A stretch of 64,000 nt of DNA from Enterobacter cancerogenus (lineage in GTDB: Bacteria; Pseudomonadota; Gammaproteobacteria; Enterobacterales; Enterobacteriaceae). The notes under the pieces are model-generated. The model saw nothing but the letters and a program-made list of their open reading frames with translations, was not told where the DNA came from and did no database searches. The position numbers were made by a program, and so were the translations under genes. Shown piece by piece: positions 53,285-64,000 of the stretch. The stretch spans positions 3,906,001 through 3,970,000 of the forward strand of contig NZ_CP077290.1 of the NCBI RefSeq assembly GCF_019047785.1, read 5' to 3'. The number at the start of each line of letters is the position of its first letter. The first letter of the stretch is position 1.

Positions 53285-54441
53285 GCCGGGTCGACCGGCA
53301 CTACGTTTTCGCTCGGATAGCAGCCCAGGACTTTCATAGAACGCGTGATCTTGCCAAGCTCACGCAGGGCTTTCTGCATGGATGCAGACTCCAGGTTGGC
53401 CTGGATATCAAGATAAAACATCTCTTCCCACGGGTTGCCGTTAATCGGGCGGGACTCCAGCCGGGTCATGATCAGATTGTGATTACGCAGAACCAGCAGG
53501 GCTTCAACCAGCGCACCTGCCTGTTGACCGGTCGCCATCAGCAGGGTGGTTTTAGCGGGGACCTGATCTGACACATCGATCGCCTTGCGAGCCAGCACCA
53601 CGAAGCGAGTGATATTTTGCGTCTGGTTAGCCAGATTTCGCTCCAGCACCTGGAGGCCATACAGCGCACCGCCCGCTTCACTGCCGAGGGCGGCAACGGA
53701 CGGGGAATTGGCCTGAGCGACCTTTTCCATCGCTGCTGATGTGCTTTCGGTATACTCGATTTTCCAGTGTGGATAGCGGTTCAGGAACTGGCTGCACTGC
53801 TGGAAAGGTTGCGGATGGCTGTAGACCGTCTCAATTTTATTCAAATCCGTCGAGCCGGAGACCAGCACGCAGTGGTCAATTGGGATCGTCAGCTCGCCAA
53901 CCAGAGACAGAGTGGTGTGTTGCAGCAGGTCGTACACGTCGTTAATCGCGCCGGAGCTGGTGTTCTCAATGGGGACGACGGCGTAATCCGCCTGGCCGGT
54001 TTCAACCTGATTGAAAATGTCGGCAAACTTCGCGCAGCCGCTTTCGATAAACTCTTCGAAATGGCGGGCCGCATACTGACGTGCCGCCAGATGTGAGTAA
54101 GAGCCTTTTGGCCCCAGAAACGCGATACGTGCGGAGTGTGGATTGGTCTTGTTCAGATGCTGTTGCAGCAGCGCCTGCTGGGTCAGAACAGAATCTTCAA
54201 TGATGAGCTGGAACAGCCGGGTAATGTAATGCGCATCCAGATGATGCGCTTTGCCGAGGTGGATCAGACGTTCAAGCAGATCGCGCTCGCGGTCGATATC
54301 GCGCACGGGGCGGTGTGAATCCAGCTTGGCTTTGCCAACTTCCACTGCCAGAGTGCGTCGCTCGGCCAGCAGGGCCAGTAATTTTTCATCCAGCGCGCTG
54401 ATCTTTACGCGCAGGTCCAGTAACGGGTTTTCCGGTGTCAT
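53281..54441 (-). CDS. pheA: Chorismate mutase/prephenate dehydratase PheA
   Basis: 386 residues from [15 protein letters not shown], the E. coli length. Chorismate mutase (1-100), prephenate dehydratase with [15 protein letters not shown] and the TRF motif in [10 protein letters not shown], then an ACT regulatory domain (about 297-380, [24 protein letters not shown]). Makes phenylpyruvate and is inhibited by phenylalanine. Expression is attenuated through pheL. Confidence 0.98.
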   Translation of the reverse strand: MTPENPLLDLRVKISALDEKLLALLAERRTLAVEVGKAKLDSHRPVRDIDRERDLLERLIHLGKAHHLDAHYITRLFQLIIEDSVLTQQALLQQHLNKTNPHSARIAFLGPKGSYSHLAARQYAARHFEEFIESGCAKFADIFNQVETGQADYAVVPIENTSSGAINDVYDLLQHTTLSLVGELTIPIDHCVLVSGSTDLNKIETVYSHPQPFQQCSQFLNRYPHWKIEYTESTSAAMEKVAQANSPSVAALGSEAGGALYGLQVLERNLANQTQNITRFVVLARKAIDVSDQVPAKTTLLMATGQQAGALVEALLVLRNHNLIMTRLESRPINGNPWEEMFYLDIQANLESASMQKALRELGKITRSMKVLGCYPSENVVPVDPA

Positions 54442-54471
54442 AGTGTTGTCTGTCTCATTTATCGTTATCAA

Positions 54472-54500
54472 TAAAAAAGGCCTCCCGGTTGGGAGGCCTT
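54472..54500 (-). terminator. pheA attenuator terminator
   Basis: AAGGCCTCCC-GGTT-GGGAGGCCTT is a perfect 10-bp stem; read on the minus strand it is followed by TTTTTTATT. It lies between pheL and pheA and stops transcription when phenylalanyl-tRNA is abundant. Confidence 0.95.
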
Positions 54501-54546
54501 GTTGTTCGTCTTCGCATTCTTTATCACACGACGAAACGCCTCCCAA

Positions 54547-54594
54547 TCAGGGGAAGGTAAAAAAGAATGCGAAGAAAAACGGCGTATGTTTCAT
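54547..54594 (-). CDS. pheL: pheA leader peptide PheL
   Basis: A 15-residue frame MKHTPFFFAFFFTFP with seven phenylalanines, differing from the remembered E. coli peptide at one residue. Ribosome stalling at the Phe codons when charged tRNA-Phe is short would prevent the terminator at 54472 from forming. Confidence 0.95.
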   Translation of the reverse strand: MKHTPFFFAFFFTFP

Positions 54595-54651
54595 AGGGTC
54601 ATCCTGAAATTGATACCGTTAAAGTACCCGTACTGTTTTCATCCTGTCAAT

Positions 54652-54675
54652 AAAAAACGCGCCCGAAGGCGCGTT
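54652..54675 (-). terminator. raiA terminator
   Basis: On the minus strand ACGCGCC-TTCG-GGCGCGT is followed by TTTTT, 24 bases after the raiA stop. Confidence 0.9.
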
Positions 54676-54698
54676 GGCGGTACACTCAATTTAAAGGA

Positions 54699-55094
<396 letters not shown>

Positions 55095-55263
55095 TCAAAT
55101 TGTGTGATCTAAATCACGTATTTTTGTCACTTTTTGTCAACCGTATTATTTTGTGAGGCAGGGCAGGAAGAGGTGAGATTTACCTTGTCGAAGTCAGGAA
55201 TTGCGGTCATAGTTGACGGGTTGTGTTGAGTCCAACGCGCTTCAGACGTAAACGAAAATGAAT

Positions 55264-55294
55264 AAAAAAACGGCAGCCCCAGGGCTGCCGTTTT
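55264..55294 (-). terminator. bamD terminator
   Basis: AACGGCAGCCC-CA-GGGCTGCCGTT, perfect 11-bp stem; A-run on the left gives a T-run on the minus strand. The 55041-55263 spacer beyond it holds no gene, only the raiA promoter area. Confidence 0.92.
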
Positions 55295-55309
55295 GCGTTT
55301 GAACCTGTA

Positions 55310-56047
55310 TCAGGTATTGCTGCTGTTTGCGGCGATGATTTTAGCCACTTTTTCAGCCTGCCCGGTCATTTGCATCTGACGGTAAGCGTTCTCCATCAGC
55401 TTCAGGCCATCACGCGTAGCCTGCGTGTCCGGATAGTCGCGCAGCATGCCTTCGACGCGGTTAACCACTGCAACCCAGGCGCCACGGCGAGTGTAGTATT
55501 CCGCCACAGAGTATTCGTATTTAGCCAGACGGTCTTTCAGGAACACCAGACGTTTGGTGGCGTCAGTGATGTACTGACTGTTCGGATAACCGCGCACCAG
55601 TTTTGAGAAGTCGTTGAAGGCATCACGCGCGTGCTGCGGGTCACGGTCAGAGCGATCCACGCCGAAGAAGCCCTGCAATGCACTGTCATCCAGCGCCATA
55701 TTAGTCAGGCCACGCATGTACATGACATAATCGATGTTAGGATGAGTTGGATTCAAACGCATGAAGCGATCGATGGTGGCCTGAGCCAGCGGCAGATCGG
55801 CATTTTTGTAATAGGCGTAGATGAGATCTAACTGTACCTGCTGCGAATACGGGCCAAACGGATAGCGATTATCCAGCGCTTCCAGTTGCGTTATCGCCTG
55901 TTTCCAGTTACCGTCCTGCAGTTTTTGTTGTGCAGTCGCATAGATTTCATTCGGCGGATTGTCAGGGACCTGTTCATTTGAACCGGAGCAGCCCACCAAA
56001 GCCAGGCTCAACGTGGCCGCTGCCACCAGATATTTCATGCGCGTCAT
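55310..56047 (-). CDS. bamD: Outer membrane assembly lipoprotein BamD
   Basis: 245 residues, as in E. coli. Lipobox VGC at Cys 20, then tetratricopeptide-type repeats with [35 protein letters not shown] in pieces, and ends AANSSNT. BamD binds BamA and is essential for barrel insertion; partner BamE is at 35454. It diverges from rluD. Confidence 0.97.
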   Translation of the reverse strand: MTRMKYLVAAATLSLALVGCSGSNEQVPDNPPNEIYATAQQKLQDGNWKQAITQLEALDNRYPFGPYSQQVQLDLIYAYYKNADLPLAQATIDRFMRLNPTHPNIDYVMYMRGLTNMALDDSALQGFFGVDRSDRDPQHARDAFNDFSKLVRGYPNSQYITDATKRLVFLKDRLAKYEYSVAEYYTRRGAWVAVVNRVEGMLRDYPDTQATRDGLKLMENAYRQMQMTGQAEKVAKIIAANSSNT

Positions 56048-56178
56048 GACGTTTTGACTTTCCTCAAATGTTTGTCCGGGAGAATCACTGTTCCTGCTCC
56101 CGATTAAGACCAGCTACAATAGCACACTATATTAAACGGCAAAGCCGTAAAACCCAACGTTAAACGAAGAAGCAGTTT

Positions 56179-57159
56179 ATGGCACAACGAGTAGAACTCA
56201 CCGCAACAGTCTCCGAAAATCAGCTCGGTCAACGCTTAGATCAAGCTTTGGCCGAATTGTTCCCTGATTATTCGCGTTCACGCATAAAAGAATGGATCCT
56301 TGACCAGCGCGTGCTGGTAAACGGCAAGATCTGGGACAAGCCAAAAGAGAAAGTGTTTGGTGGAGAAGCTGTCGCCATCAACGTTGAAATTGAAGAAGAC
56401 GTCCGCTTCGAACCGCAGGATATCCCGCTGGACATCGTCTATGAAGATGACGATATTCTGGTGATCAATAAGCCGCGTGGGCTGGTTGTTCATCCGGGTG
56501 CTGGCAACCCTGACGGTACGGTGCTTAATGCGCTTCTCCATTATTATCCGCCAATCATCGACGTTCCTCGCGCCGGGATTGTTCACCGTCTGGATAAGGA
56601 CACCACCGGATTAATGGTGGTGGCAAAAACCATCCCGGCCCAGACCCATCTGGTTGAATCCCTGCAGCTGCGCGAAATTACGCGTGAATATGAAGCGGTA
56701 GCCATTGGTCATATGACGTCTGGCGGCACGGTTGACGAGCCGATTAGCCGTCACCCAACAAAGCGCACCCATATGTCCGTTCATCCCATGGGTAAACCGG
56801 CGGTAACGCATTACCGCATCATGGAACATTTCCGCATTCATACGCGCCTGCGTCTGCGTCTGGAAACGGGGCGTACGCACCAGATCCGTGTCCATATGGC
56901 GCACATTACTCATCCGCTGGTGGGTGATCCGGTCTACGGTGGTCGCCCGCGTCCGCCAAAGGGCGCATCCGAGGAGTTTATCAGCGTACTGCGTAAATTT
57001 GACCGCCAGGCGCTGCACGCCACAATGCTGCGTCTTTACCATCCTGTCACCGGCATTCAAATGGAGTGGCATGCGCCTATCCCACAGGATATGGTGGAAC
57101 TTATCGACGCGATGCGTGCAGATTTTGAAGAACATAAGGATCACGTGGACTGGTTATGA
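56179..57159 (+). CDS. rluD: 23S rRNA pseudouridine synthase RluD
   Basis: 326 residues. N-terminal S4 domain (LDQALAELFPDYSRSRIKEW), catalytic HRLDKDTTGLMVVAKT with the Asp nucleophile, and C-terminal RTHQIRVHMAHI. Makes pseudouridines 1911, 1915 and 1917 in helix 69 of 23S rRNA. Its stop overlaps pgeF by 4 bases. Confidence 0.98.
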   Translation: MAQRVELTATVSENQLGQRLDQALAELFPDYSRSRIKEWILDQRVLVNGKIWDKPKEKVFGGEAVAINVEIEEDVRFEPQDIPLDIVYEDDDILVINKPRGLVVHPGAGNPDGTVLNALLHYYPPIIDVPRAGIVHRLDKDTTGLMVVAKTIPAQTHLVESLQLREITREYEAVAIGHMTSGGTVDEPISRHPTKRTHMSVHPMGKPAVTHYRIMEHFRIHTRLRLRLETGRTHQIRVHMAHITHPLVGDPVYGGRPRPPKGASEEFISVLRKFDRQALHATMLRLYHPVTGIQMEWHAPIPQDMVELIDAMRADFEEHKDHVDWL

Positions 57160-57887
57160 CCAAACTGATTGTTCCGGAGTGGCCGTTGCCTGAAGGCGTG
57201 GCTGCCTGTAGTTCGACCCGTATCGGTGGCGTCAGCCAGGGGCCGTGGGCGTCGTTGAACCTCGGTGCCCATTGTGGCGACAGCCCGGAGCATGTCGAAG
57301 AGAACCGCCGTCGTCTGTTTGCTGCGGGGAATTTGCCTTCAAAACCGGTCTGGCTGGAGCAGGTTCACGGTAAGGACGTTCTGAAGTTAACAGGGGAACC
57401 TTATGCTTCAAAACGCGCCGATGCCTCTTACAGCAATACTCCGGGAACAGTCTGTGCCGTTATGACGGCCGATTGCCTGCCCGTTCTGTTTTGTAACCGG
57501 GCGGGTACAGAGGTCGCGGCTGCGCATGCGGGCTGGCGTGGCCTGTGTCAGGGCGTGCTGGAAGAGACCGTCGCCTGTTTCGAAGATAACCCTGCCAATA
57601 TCCTTGCCTGGCTCGGTCCGGCAATCGGCCCACGCGCGTTTGAAGTCGGGCCTGAAGTTCGCGAAGCATTTATGGAGAAAGATCCGCAGGCGGTCGAGGC
57701 GTTTACGCCCGTGGGCGATAAATATCTGGCCGATATTTATCAGCTTGCACGCCAGCGCCTCAATAATATCGGGGTGACGCAGATCTTCGGCGGCGATCGC
57801 TGTACGGTCACCGAAACGGGTGATTTTTTCTCCTGGCGTCGCGACAAGACGACGGGGCGTATGGCAAGTTTCATTTGGCTGATATAA
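57156..57887 (+). CDS. pgeF: Purine nucleoside phosphorylase/cell-wall editing factor PgeF (YfiH)
   Basis: 243 residues in an ATGA overlap with rluD. The DUF152 laccase-like family is shown by WLEQVHGKDV, MTADCLPVLFCNR, AAAHAGWRGLCQGVLEET (zinc Cys and His) and AWLGPAIGPRAFEVG. In E. coli the protein removes wrongly placed L-Ser from peptidoglycan precursors; homologues act on purine nucleosides. Coupling with rluD is the conserved arrangement. Confidence 0.95.
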   Translation: MTKLIVPEWPLPEGVAACSSTRIGGVSQGPWASLNLGAHCGDSPEHVEENRRRLFAAGNLPSKPVWLEQVHGKDVLKLTGEPYASKRADASYSNTPGTVCAVMTADCLPVLFCNRAGTEVAAAHAGWRGLCQGVLEETVACFEDNPANILAWLGPAIGPRAFEVGPEVREAFMEKDPQAVEAFTPVGDKYLADIYQLARQRLNNIGVTQIFGGDRCTVTETGDFFSWRRDKTTGRMASFIWLI

Positions 57888-57949
57888 CCTAAAGAATCAA
57901 GACGATCCGGTACGCGCCGTTTTCTTTTCGCATAATTCAGGTCATTAAC

Positions 57950-57979
57950 CTTGAATAATTGAGGGATGACCTCATTTAA
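57950..57979 (+). promoter_or_regulatory. Sigma-32 heat-shock promoter of clpB
   Basis: CTTGAATAA (57950) and CCTCATTTAA (57970) match the clpB heat-shock promoter that I recall from E. coli. Confidence 0.88.
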
Positions 57980-58016
57980 TCTCCAGTAGCAAATTTGACC
58001 TGTTATGGGAGGAGTT

Positions 58017-60590
58017 ATGCGTCTGGATCGTCTTACTAATAAATTCCAGCTTGCTCTCGCCGATGCCCAGTCTCTCGCACTCGGGCACGACAACCAATTC
58101 ATCGAACCTCTTCATTTAATGAGCGCCTTACTGAATCAGGAAGGGGGATCGGTACGTCCATTATTAACCTCTGCTGGCATTAACGCTGGCCAGTTACGCA
58201 CGGCAATTGATCAGGCGTTGAGCCGTTTACCGCAGGTCGAAGGGACCGGTGGTGACGTACAGCCTTCGCAGGATCTGGTACGCGTGCTGAACCTTTGCGA
58301 CAAGCTGGCGCAAAAACGTGGGGACAACTTTATTTCGTCAGAGCTGTTTGTTCTGGCGGCGCTTGAATCACGCGGGACGTTGACCGACCTGTTGAAATCT
58401 GCCGGCGCAACCACCGCCAACGTGACTCAGGCGATTGAGACAATGCGCGGAGGTGAGAGCGTGAACGATCAGGGAGCCGAAGACCAACGTCAGGCTTTGA
58501 AAAAATTTACGGTCGATCTGACCGAACGTGCTGAGCAGGGCAAACTGGACCCGGTTATCGGCCGTGATGAAGAAATTCGCCGTACCATCCAGGTTCTGCA
58601 GCGCCGTACCAAAAACAACCCGGTGCTGATCGGTGAGCCGGGTGTCGGTAAAACCGCCATCGTTGAAGGGCTGGCGCAGCGTATCGTGAATGGCGAAGTG
58701 CCGGAAGGGCTGAAGGGCCGCCGCGTACTGGCGCTGGATATGGGCGCGCTGGTGGCCGGTGCGAAGTACCGCGGGGAGTTCGAAGAACGTCTTAAAGGCG
58801 TGCTCAACGATCTGGCGAAGCAGGAAGGTAACGTCATTCTGTTTATCGACGAACTGCATACGATGGTGGGTGCCGGTAAGGCCGACGGTGCGATGGATGC
58901 CGGGAACATGCTGAAACCTGCGCTGGCGCGCGGTGAACTTCACTGTGTGGGCGCGACCACGCTTGATGAGTATCGCCAGTACATTGAGAAAGATGCCGCG
59001 CTGGAACGTCGCTTCCAGAAAGTATTTGTGGCCGAACCAAGCGTCGAAGATACCATCGCGATCCTGCGTGGCCTGAAAGAGCGTTATGAGCTGCACCACC
59101 ATGTGCAGATCACTGACCCGGCCATCGTGGCTGCGGCGACGCTTTCGCATCGTTATATTGCTGACCGTCAGTTGCCGGATAAAGCGATCGACCTTATCGA
59201 TGAAGCGGCGTCCAGCATCCGTATGCAGATCGACTCGAAACCGGAAGAGCTGGACCGACTCGATCGCCGAATTATTCAGCTCAAGCTGGAACAGCAGGCG
59301 CTGAAAAAAGAGTCTGATGAGGCCAGCAAGAAACGCCTGGATATGCTCAACGAGGAGCTGGACGAGAAAGAGCGCCAGTATTCAGAGTTAGAAGAAGAGT
59401 GGAAAGCGGAGAAAGCCTCACTCTCCGGGACGCAGACAATCAAGGCGGAACTGGAACAGGCGAAAATCGCTATTGAGCAGGCGCGTCGCGTCGGCGATCT
59501 TGCGCGGATGTCTGAACTGCAGTACGGCAAAATCCCTGAGCTTGAAAAACAGCTTGAGATTGCTACGCAGTCCGAAGGCAAAACGATGCGTCTGTTACGT
59601 AATAAAGTGACGGATGCGGAGATTGCCGAAGTGCTTGCGCGCTGGACGGGTATTCCGGTCGCTCGCATGCTGGAGAGTGAACGCGAAAAACTGCTCCGTA
59701 TGGAACAGGATCTGCATCATCGCGTTATTGGTCAAAACGAGGCGGTTGAAGCGGTCTCTAATGCCATTCGTCGTAGCCGCGCGGGGTTATCCGATCCGAA
59801 TCGTCCAATCGGCTCGTTCCTGTTCCTGGGGCCGACCGGTGTGGGTAAAACCGAGCTGTGTAAGGCACTGGCGAACTTTATGTTCGATAGCGATGACGCG
59901 ATGGTTCGAATTGATATGTCCGAGTTTATGGAGAAACACTCCGTCTCGCGTCTGGTCGGTGCGCCTCCAGGATACGTGGGTTATGAAGAAGGGGGCTATC
60001 TGACGGAAGCGGTGCGTCGTCGTCCTTACTCCGTCATCCTGCTGGATGAAGTGGAAAAAGCGCACCCGGATGTCTTCAACATCCTGCTGCAGGTTCTGGA
60101 CGATGGTCGTCTTACGGACGGGCAGGGGAGAACGGTCGATTTCCGCAACACGGTTGTCATCATGACCTCGAACCTGGGTTCAGATTTGATTCAGGAACGC
60201 TTTGGCGAACTGGATTACGGTCATATGAAAGAACTGGTGATGGGCGTGGTGAGCCATAGCTTCCGTCCGGAATTCATCAACCGTATCGATGAAGTGGTTG
60301 TATTCCATCCTCTGGGTGAGAAACATATTGCTTCGATTGCGCAGATCCAGCTGCAGCGTCTGTACAAACGTCTGGAAGAGCGTGGATATGAAATTCACAT
60401 CTCTGACGATGCGCTGAAACTGCTGAGCGAGAACGGGTACGATCCGGTATACGGGGCGCGTCCGTTGAAACGTGCTATCCAGCAGCAGATTGAAAACCCG
60501 CTGGCACAGCAGATACTGTCAGGCGAGTTGATTCCGGGTAAAGCTATCCGCCTGGAAGCCAACGAAGACCGAATTGTGGCAGTGCAGTAA
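58017..60590 (+). CDS. clpB: Disaggregase chaperone ClpB
   Basis: The start at ATG 58017 follows GGAGG; 857 residues as in E. coli. Order: N domain (1-145), AAA-1 with GEPGVGKT and [12 protein letters not shown], the coiled-coil M domain (about 410-520, rich in Glu, Lys, Gln), AAA-2 with [14 protein letters not shown] and [13 protein letters not shown]. It pulls proteins out of aggregates together with DnaK, whose exchange factor GrpE is encoded at 38679. An internal start for the short form is likely near residue 149. Confidence 0.98.
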   Translation: MRLDRLTNKFQLALADAQSLALGHDNQFIEPLHLMSALLNQEGGSVRPLLTSAGINAGQLRTAIDQALSRLPQVEGTGGDVQPSQDLVRVLNLCDKLAQKRGDNFISSELFVLAALESRGTLTDLLKSAGATTANVTQAIETMRGGESVNDQGAEDQRQALKKFTVDLTERAEQGKLDPVIGRDEEIRRTIQVLQRRTKNNPVLIGEPGVGKTAIVEGLAQRIVNGEVPEGLKGRRVLALDMGALVAGAKYRGEFEERLKGVLNDLAKQEGNVILFIDELHTMVGAGKADGAMDAGNMLKPALARGELHCVGATTLDEYRQYIEKDAALERRFQKVFVAEPSVEDTIAILRGLKERYELHHHVQITDPAIVAAATLSHRYIADRQLPDKAIDLIDEAASSIRMQIDSKPEELDRLDRRIIQLKLEQQALKKESDEASKKRLDMLNEELDEKERQYSELEEEWKAEKASLSGTQTIKAELEQAKIAIEQARRVGDLARMSELQYGKIPELEKQLEIATQSEGKTMRLLRNKVTDAEIAEVLARWTGIPVARMLESEREKLLRMEQDLHHRVIGQNEAVEAVSNAIRRSRAGLSDPNRPIGSFLFLGPTGVGKTELCKALANFMFDSDDAMVRIDMSEFMEKHSVSRLVGAPPGYVGYEEGGYLTEAVRRRPYSVILLDEVEKAHPDVFNILLQVLDDGRLTDGQGRTVDFRNTVVIMTSNLGSDLIQERFGELDYGHMKELVMGVVSHSFRPEFINRIDEVVVFHPLGEKHIASIAQIQLQRLYKRLEERGYEIHISDDALKLLSENGYDPVYGARPLKRAIQQQIENPLAQQILSGELIPGKAIRLEANEDRIVAVQ

Positions 60591-60602
60591 GTCACAAAAC
60601 GC

Positions 60603-60631
60603 AAAAACGGGCCGCTTGCGGCTCGTTTTTG
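60603..60631 (+). terminator. clpB terminator
   Basis: ACGGGCCGC-TT-GCGGCTCGT followed by TTTTTG, 12 bases after the clpB stop. Confidence 0.9.
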
Positions 60632-60713
60632 TTTAAAAACCAGGCAAGAATTAAGTTCTGAGATGTGTTTTGCCTGGAAAGTGAGCAGTCAGTAAATAAT
60701 TTTCACTTTGCAC

Positions 60714-60837
60714 TTGCAGCCTCAGAATAACTCCCTATAATGCGCCTCCACTGACACGGAACAACGGCACACACGCCGCCGGGTCAGCAGAGTAAAGCAA
60801 ATTAAACGCTTGACTCTGAAGCGGGGAAGCGTAATAT
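60714..60837 (+). promoter_or_regulatory. rRNA operon promoters P1 and P2
   Basis: P1: TTGCAG (60714-60719), 16-base spacer, TATAAT (60736-60741), then the GC-rich discriminator GCGCCTCC typical of stringent control. P2: TTGACT (60810-60815), 16-base spacer, TAATAT (60832-60837). Upstream A/T-rich DNA (about 60670-60712) suits an UP element and Fis sites. Confidence 0.92.
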
Positions 60838-60848
60838 GCACACCCCGC

Positions 60849-60885
60849 GCCGCTGAGAAAAGCGAAGCGGCACTGCTCTTTAACA
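60849..60885 (+). promoter_or_regulatory. rRNA antitermination boxB and boxA
   Basis: boxB hairpin GCCGCT/AGCGGC (60849-60871) followed by boxA TGCTCTTTAACA (60874-60885), which load Nus factors and SuhB. Just after, 60890-60912 pairs with 62579-62601 over 23 bases to form the RNase III stem of pre-16S. Confidence 0.92.
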
Positions 60886-61017
60886 ATTTATCAGACAATC
60901 TGTGTGGGCACTCAAAGTGACATGGATTCTTAACGTCGCAAGACGAAAAATGAATACCAAGTCTCTGAGTGAACATACGTAATTCATTACGAAGTTTAAT
61001 TCACGAGCATCAAACTT

Positions 61018-62557
<1,540 letters not shown>

Positions 62558-62642
62558 CCTTAAAGAACCTGCCTTTGTAGTGCTCACACAGATTGTCTGA
62601 TGAAAAGTAAATAGCAAGGCGTCTTGCGATTGAGACTGACAC

Positions 62643-62718
62643 GTCCCCTTCGTCTAGAGGCCCAGGACACCGCCCTTTCACGGCGGTAACAGGGGTTCGA
62701 ATCCCCTAGGGGACGCCA
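62643..62718 (+). tRNA. gltW: tRNA-Glu(UUC)
   Basis: 76 bases, with anticodon TTC at 62677-62679 in the loop CTTTCAC, T loop TTCGAAT, and encoded CCA. It lies in the 16S-23S spacer, which marks this as an rrnG-like operon. Confidence 0.96.
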
Positions 62719-62791
62719 CTTGCTGGTTCGTGAGTGAAAGTCACCTGCCTCAGTATCTCAAAACTCATCTTCGGGTGACGTTTGAGATATT

Positions 62792-62803
62792 TGCTCTTTA
62801 AAA
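62792..62803 (+). promoter_or_regulatory. Spacer boxA
   Basis: TGCTCTTTAAAA, the second boxA found before 23S, which keeps the antitermination complex loaded. Confidence 0.82.
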
Positions 62804-62900
62804 ATCTGGATCAAGCTGAAAATTGAAACGACACACAGTTAATGTGTGTTCGAGTCTCTCAAATTTTCGCAATCAGAAGTGAAACATCTTCGGGTTGTGA

Positions 62901-64000
<1,100 letters not shown>

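Overview
The window comes from a gammaproteobacterial chromosome of the Enterobacteriaceae. The right half follows the Escherichia coli gene order (ssrA-smpB-ratAB-bamE-recN-nadK-grpE-yfjD-ypjD-ffh-rpsP-rimM-trmD-rplS ... yfiBNR-aroF-tyrA-pheA-raiA-bamD-rluD-pgeF-clpB-rrn). Protein and 16S signatures fit Enterobacter or a close relative (Lelliottia, Leclercia) better than E. coli. The genus is inferred from memory of these sequences, not from a search.

Region 1 (1 to about 33553) is most of a prophage whose integrase and immunity end lies left of the window. It carries the end of the replication module (DEAH helicase, zinc/Toprim primase), a Q-type antiterminator, a lambda-like late leader and a chain of intrinsic terminators that Q must read through. 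Small accessory genes, a degenerate tRNA-Arg, the lysis cassette (two holin-like proteins, GH19 endolysin, nested spanins) and a cos-like site follow. The structural genes are a chimera: a lambda-type head (DUF1441 small terminase, GpA large terminase, gpW, portal, a fused ClpP-like protease and capsid, decoration protein, FII, Z) joined to a P2-type contractile tail (V, FI, FII, E/E', T, U, X, D, W, J, I, fibre, Tfa).

Region 2 (27463-33553) is the AT-rich accessory end of the prophage. It holds an IS3-family remnant, a small membrane-protein operon, a Mig-14 family gene, two paralogous small proteins, a truncated tyrosine recombinase, a methyltransferase and a DinI-like gene under two LexA boxes. 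Two related 13-8-13 palindromes rich in GATC flank the central genes. The prophage stops exactly at the 3' end of ssrA (tmRNA), the presumed attachment site.

Region 3 (33554-60590) is core chromosome: trans-translation (ssrA, smpB), the RatAB pair, outer-membrane assembly (BamE, BamD), DNA repair (recN with LexA boxes), NAD kinase, heat-shock genes with sigma-32 promoters (grpE, clpB), SRP (ffh), the rpsP-rimM-trmD-rplS operon, the YfiBNR cyclic-di-GMP system, and aromatic amino-acid synthesis (aroF-tyrA with TyrR boxes, pheA with the pheL attenuator). Additions relative to E. coli, from memory, are a DUF2946/PepSY membrane pair and an SMP-30 family gene wedged between tyrA and pheA.

Region 4 (60591-64000) is an rRNA operon equivalent in position to rrnG: P1/P2 promoters, boxB/boxA, complete 16S, tRNA-Glu(UUC), and the 5' part of 23S cut by the window edge.
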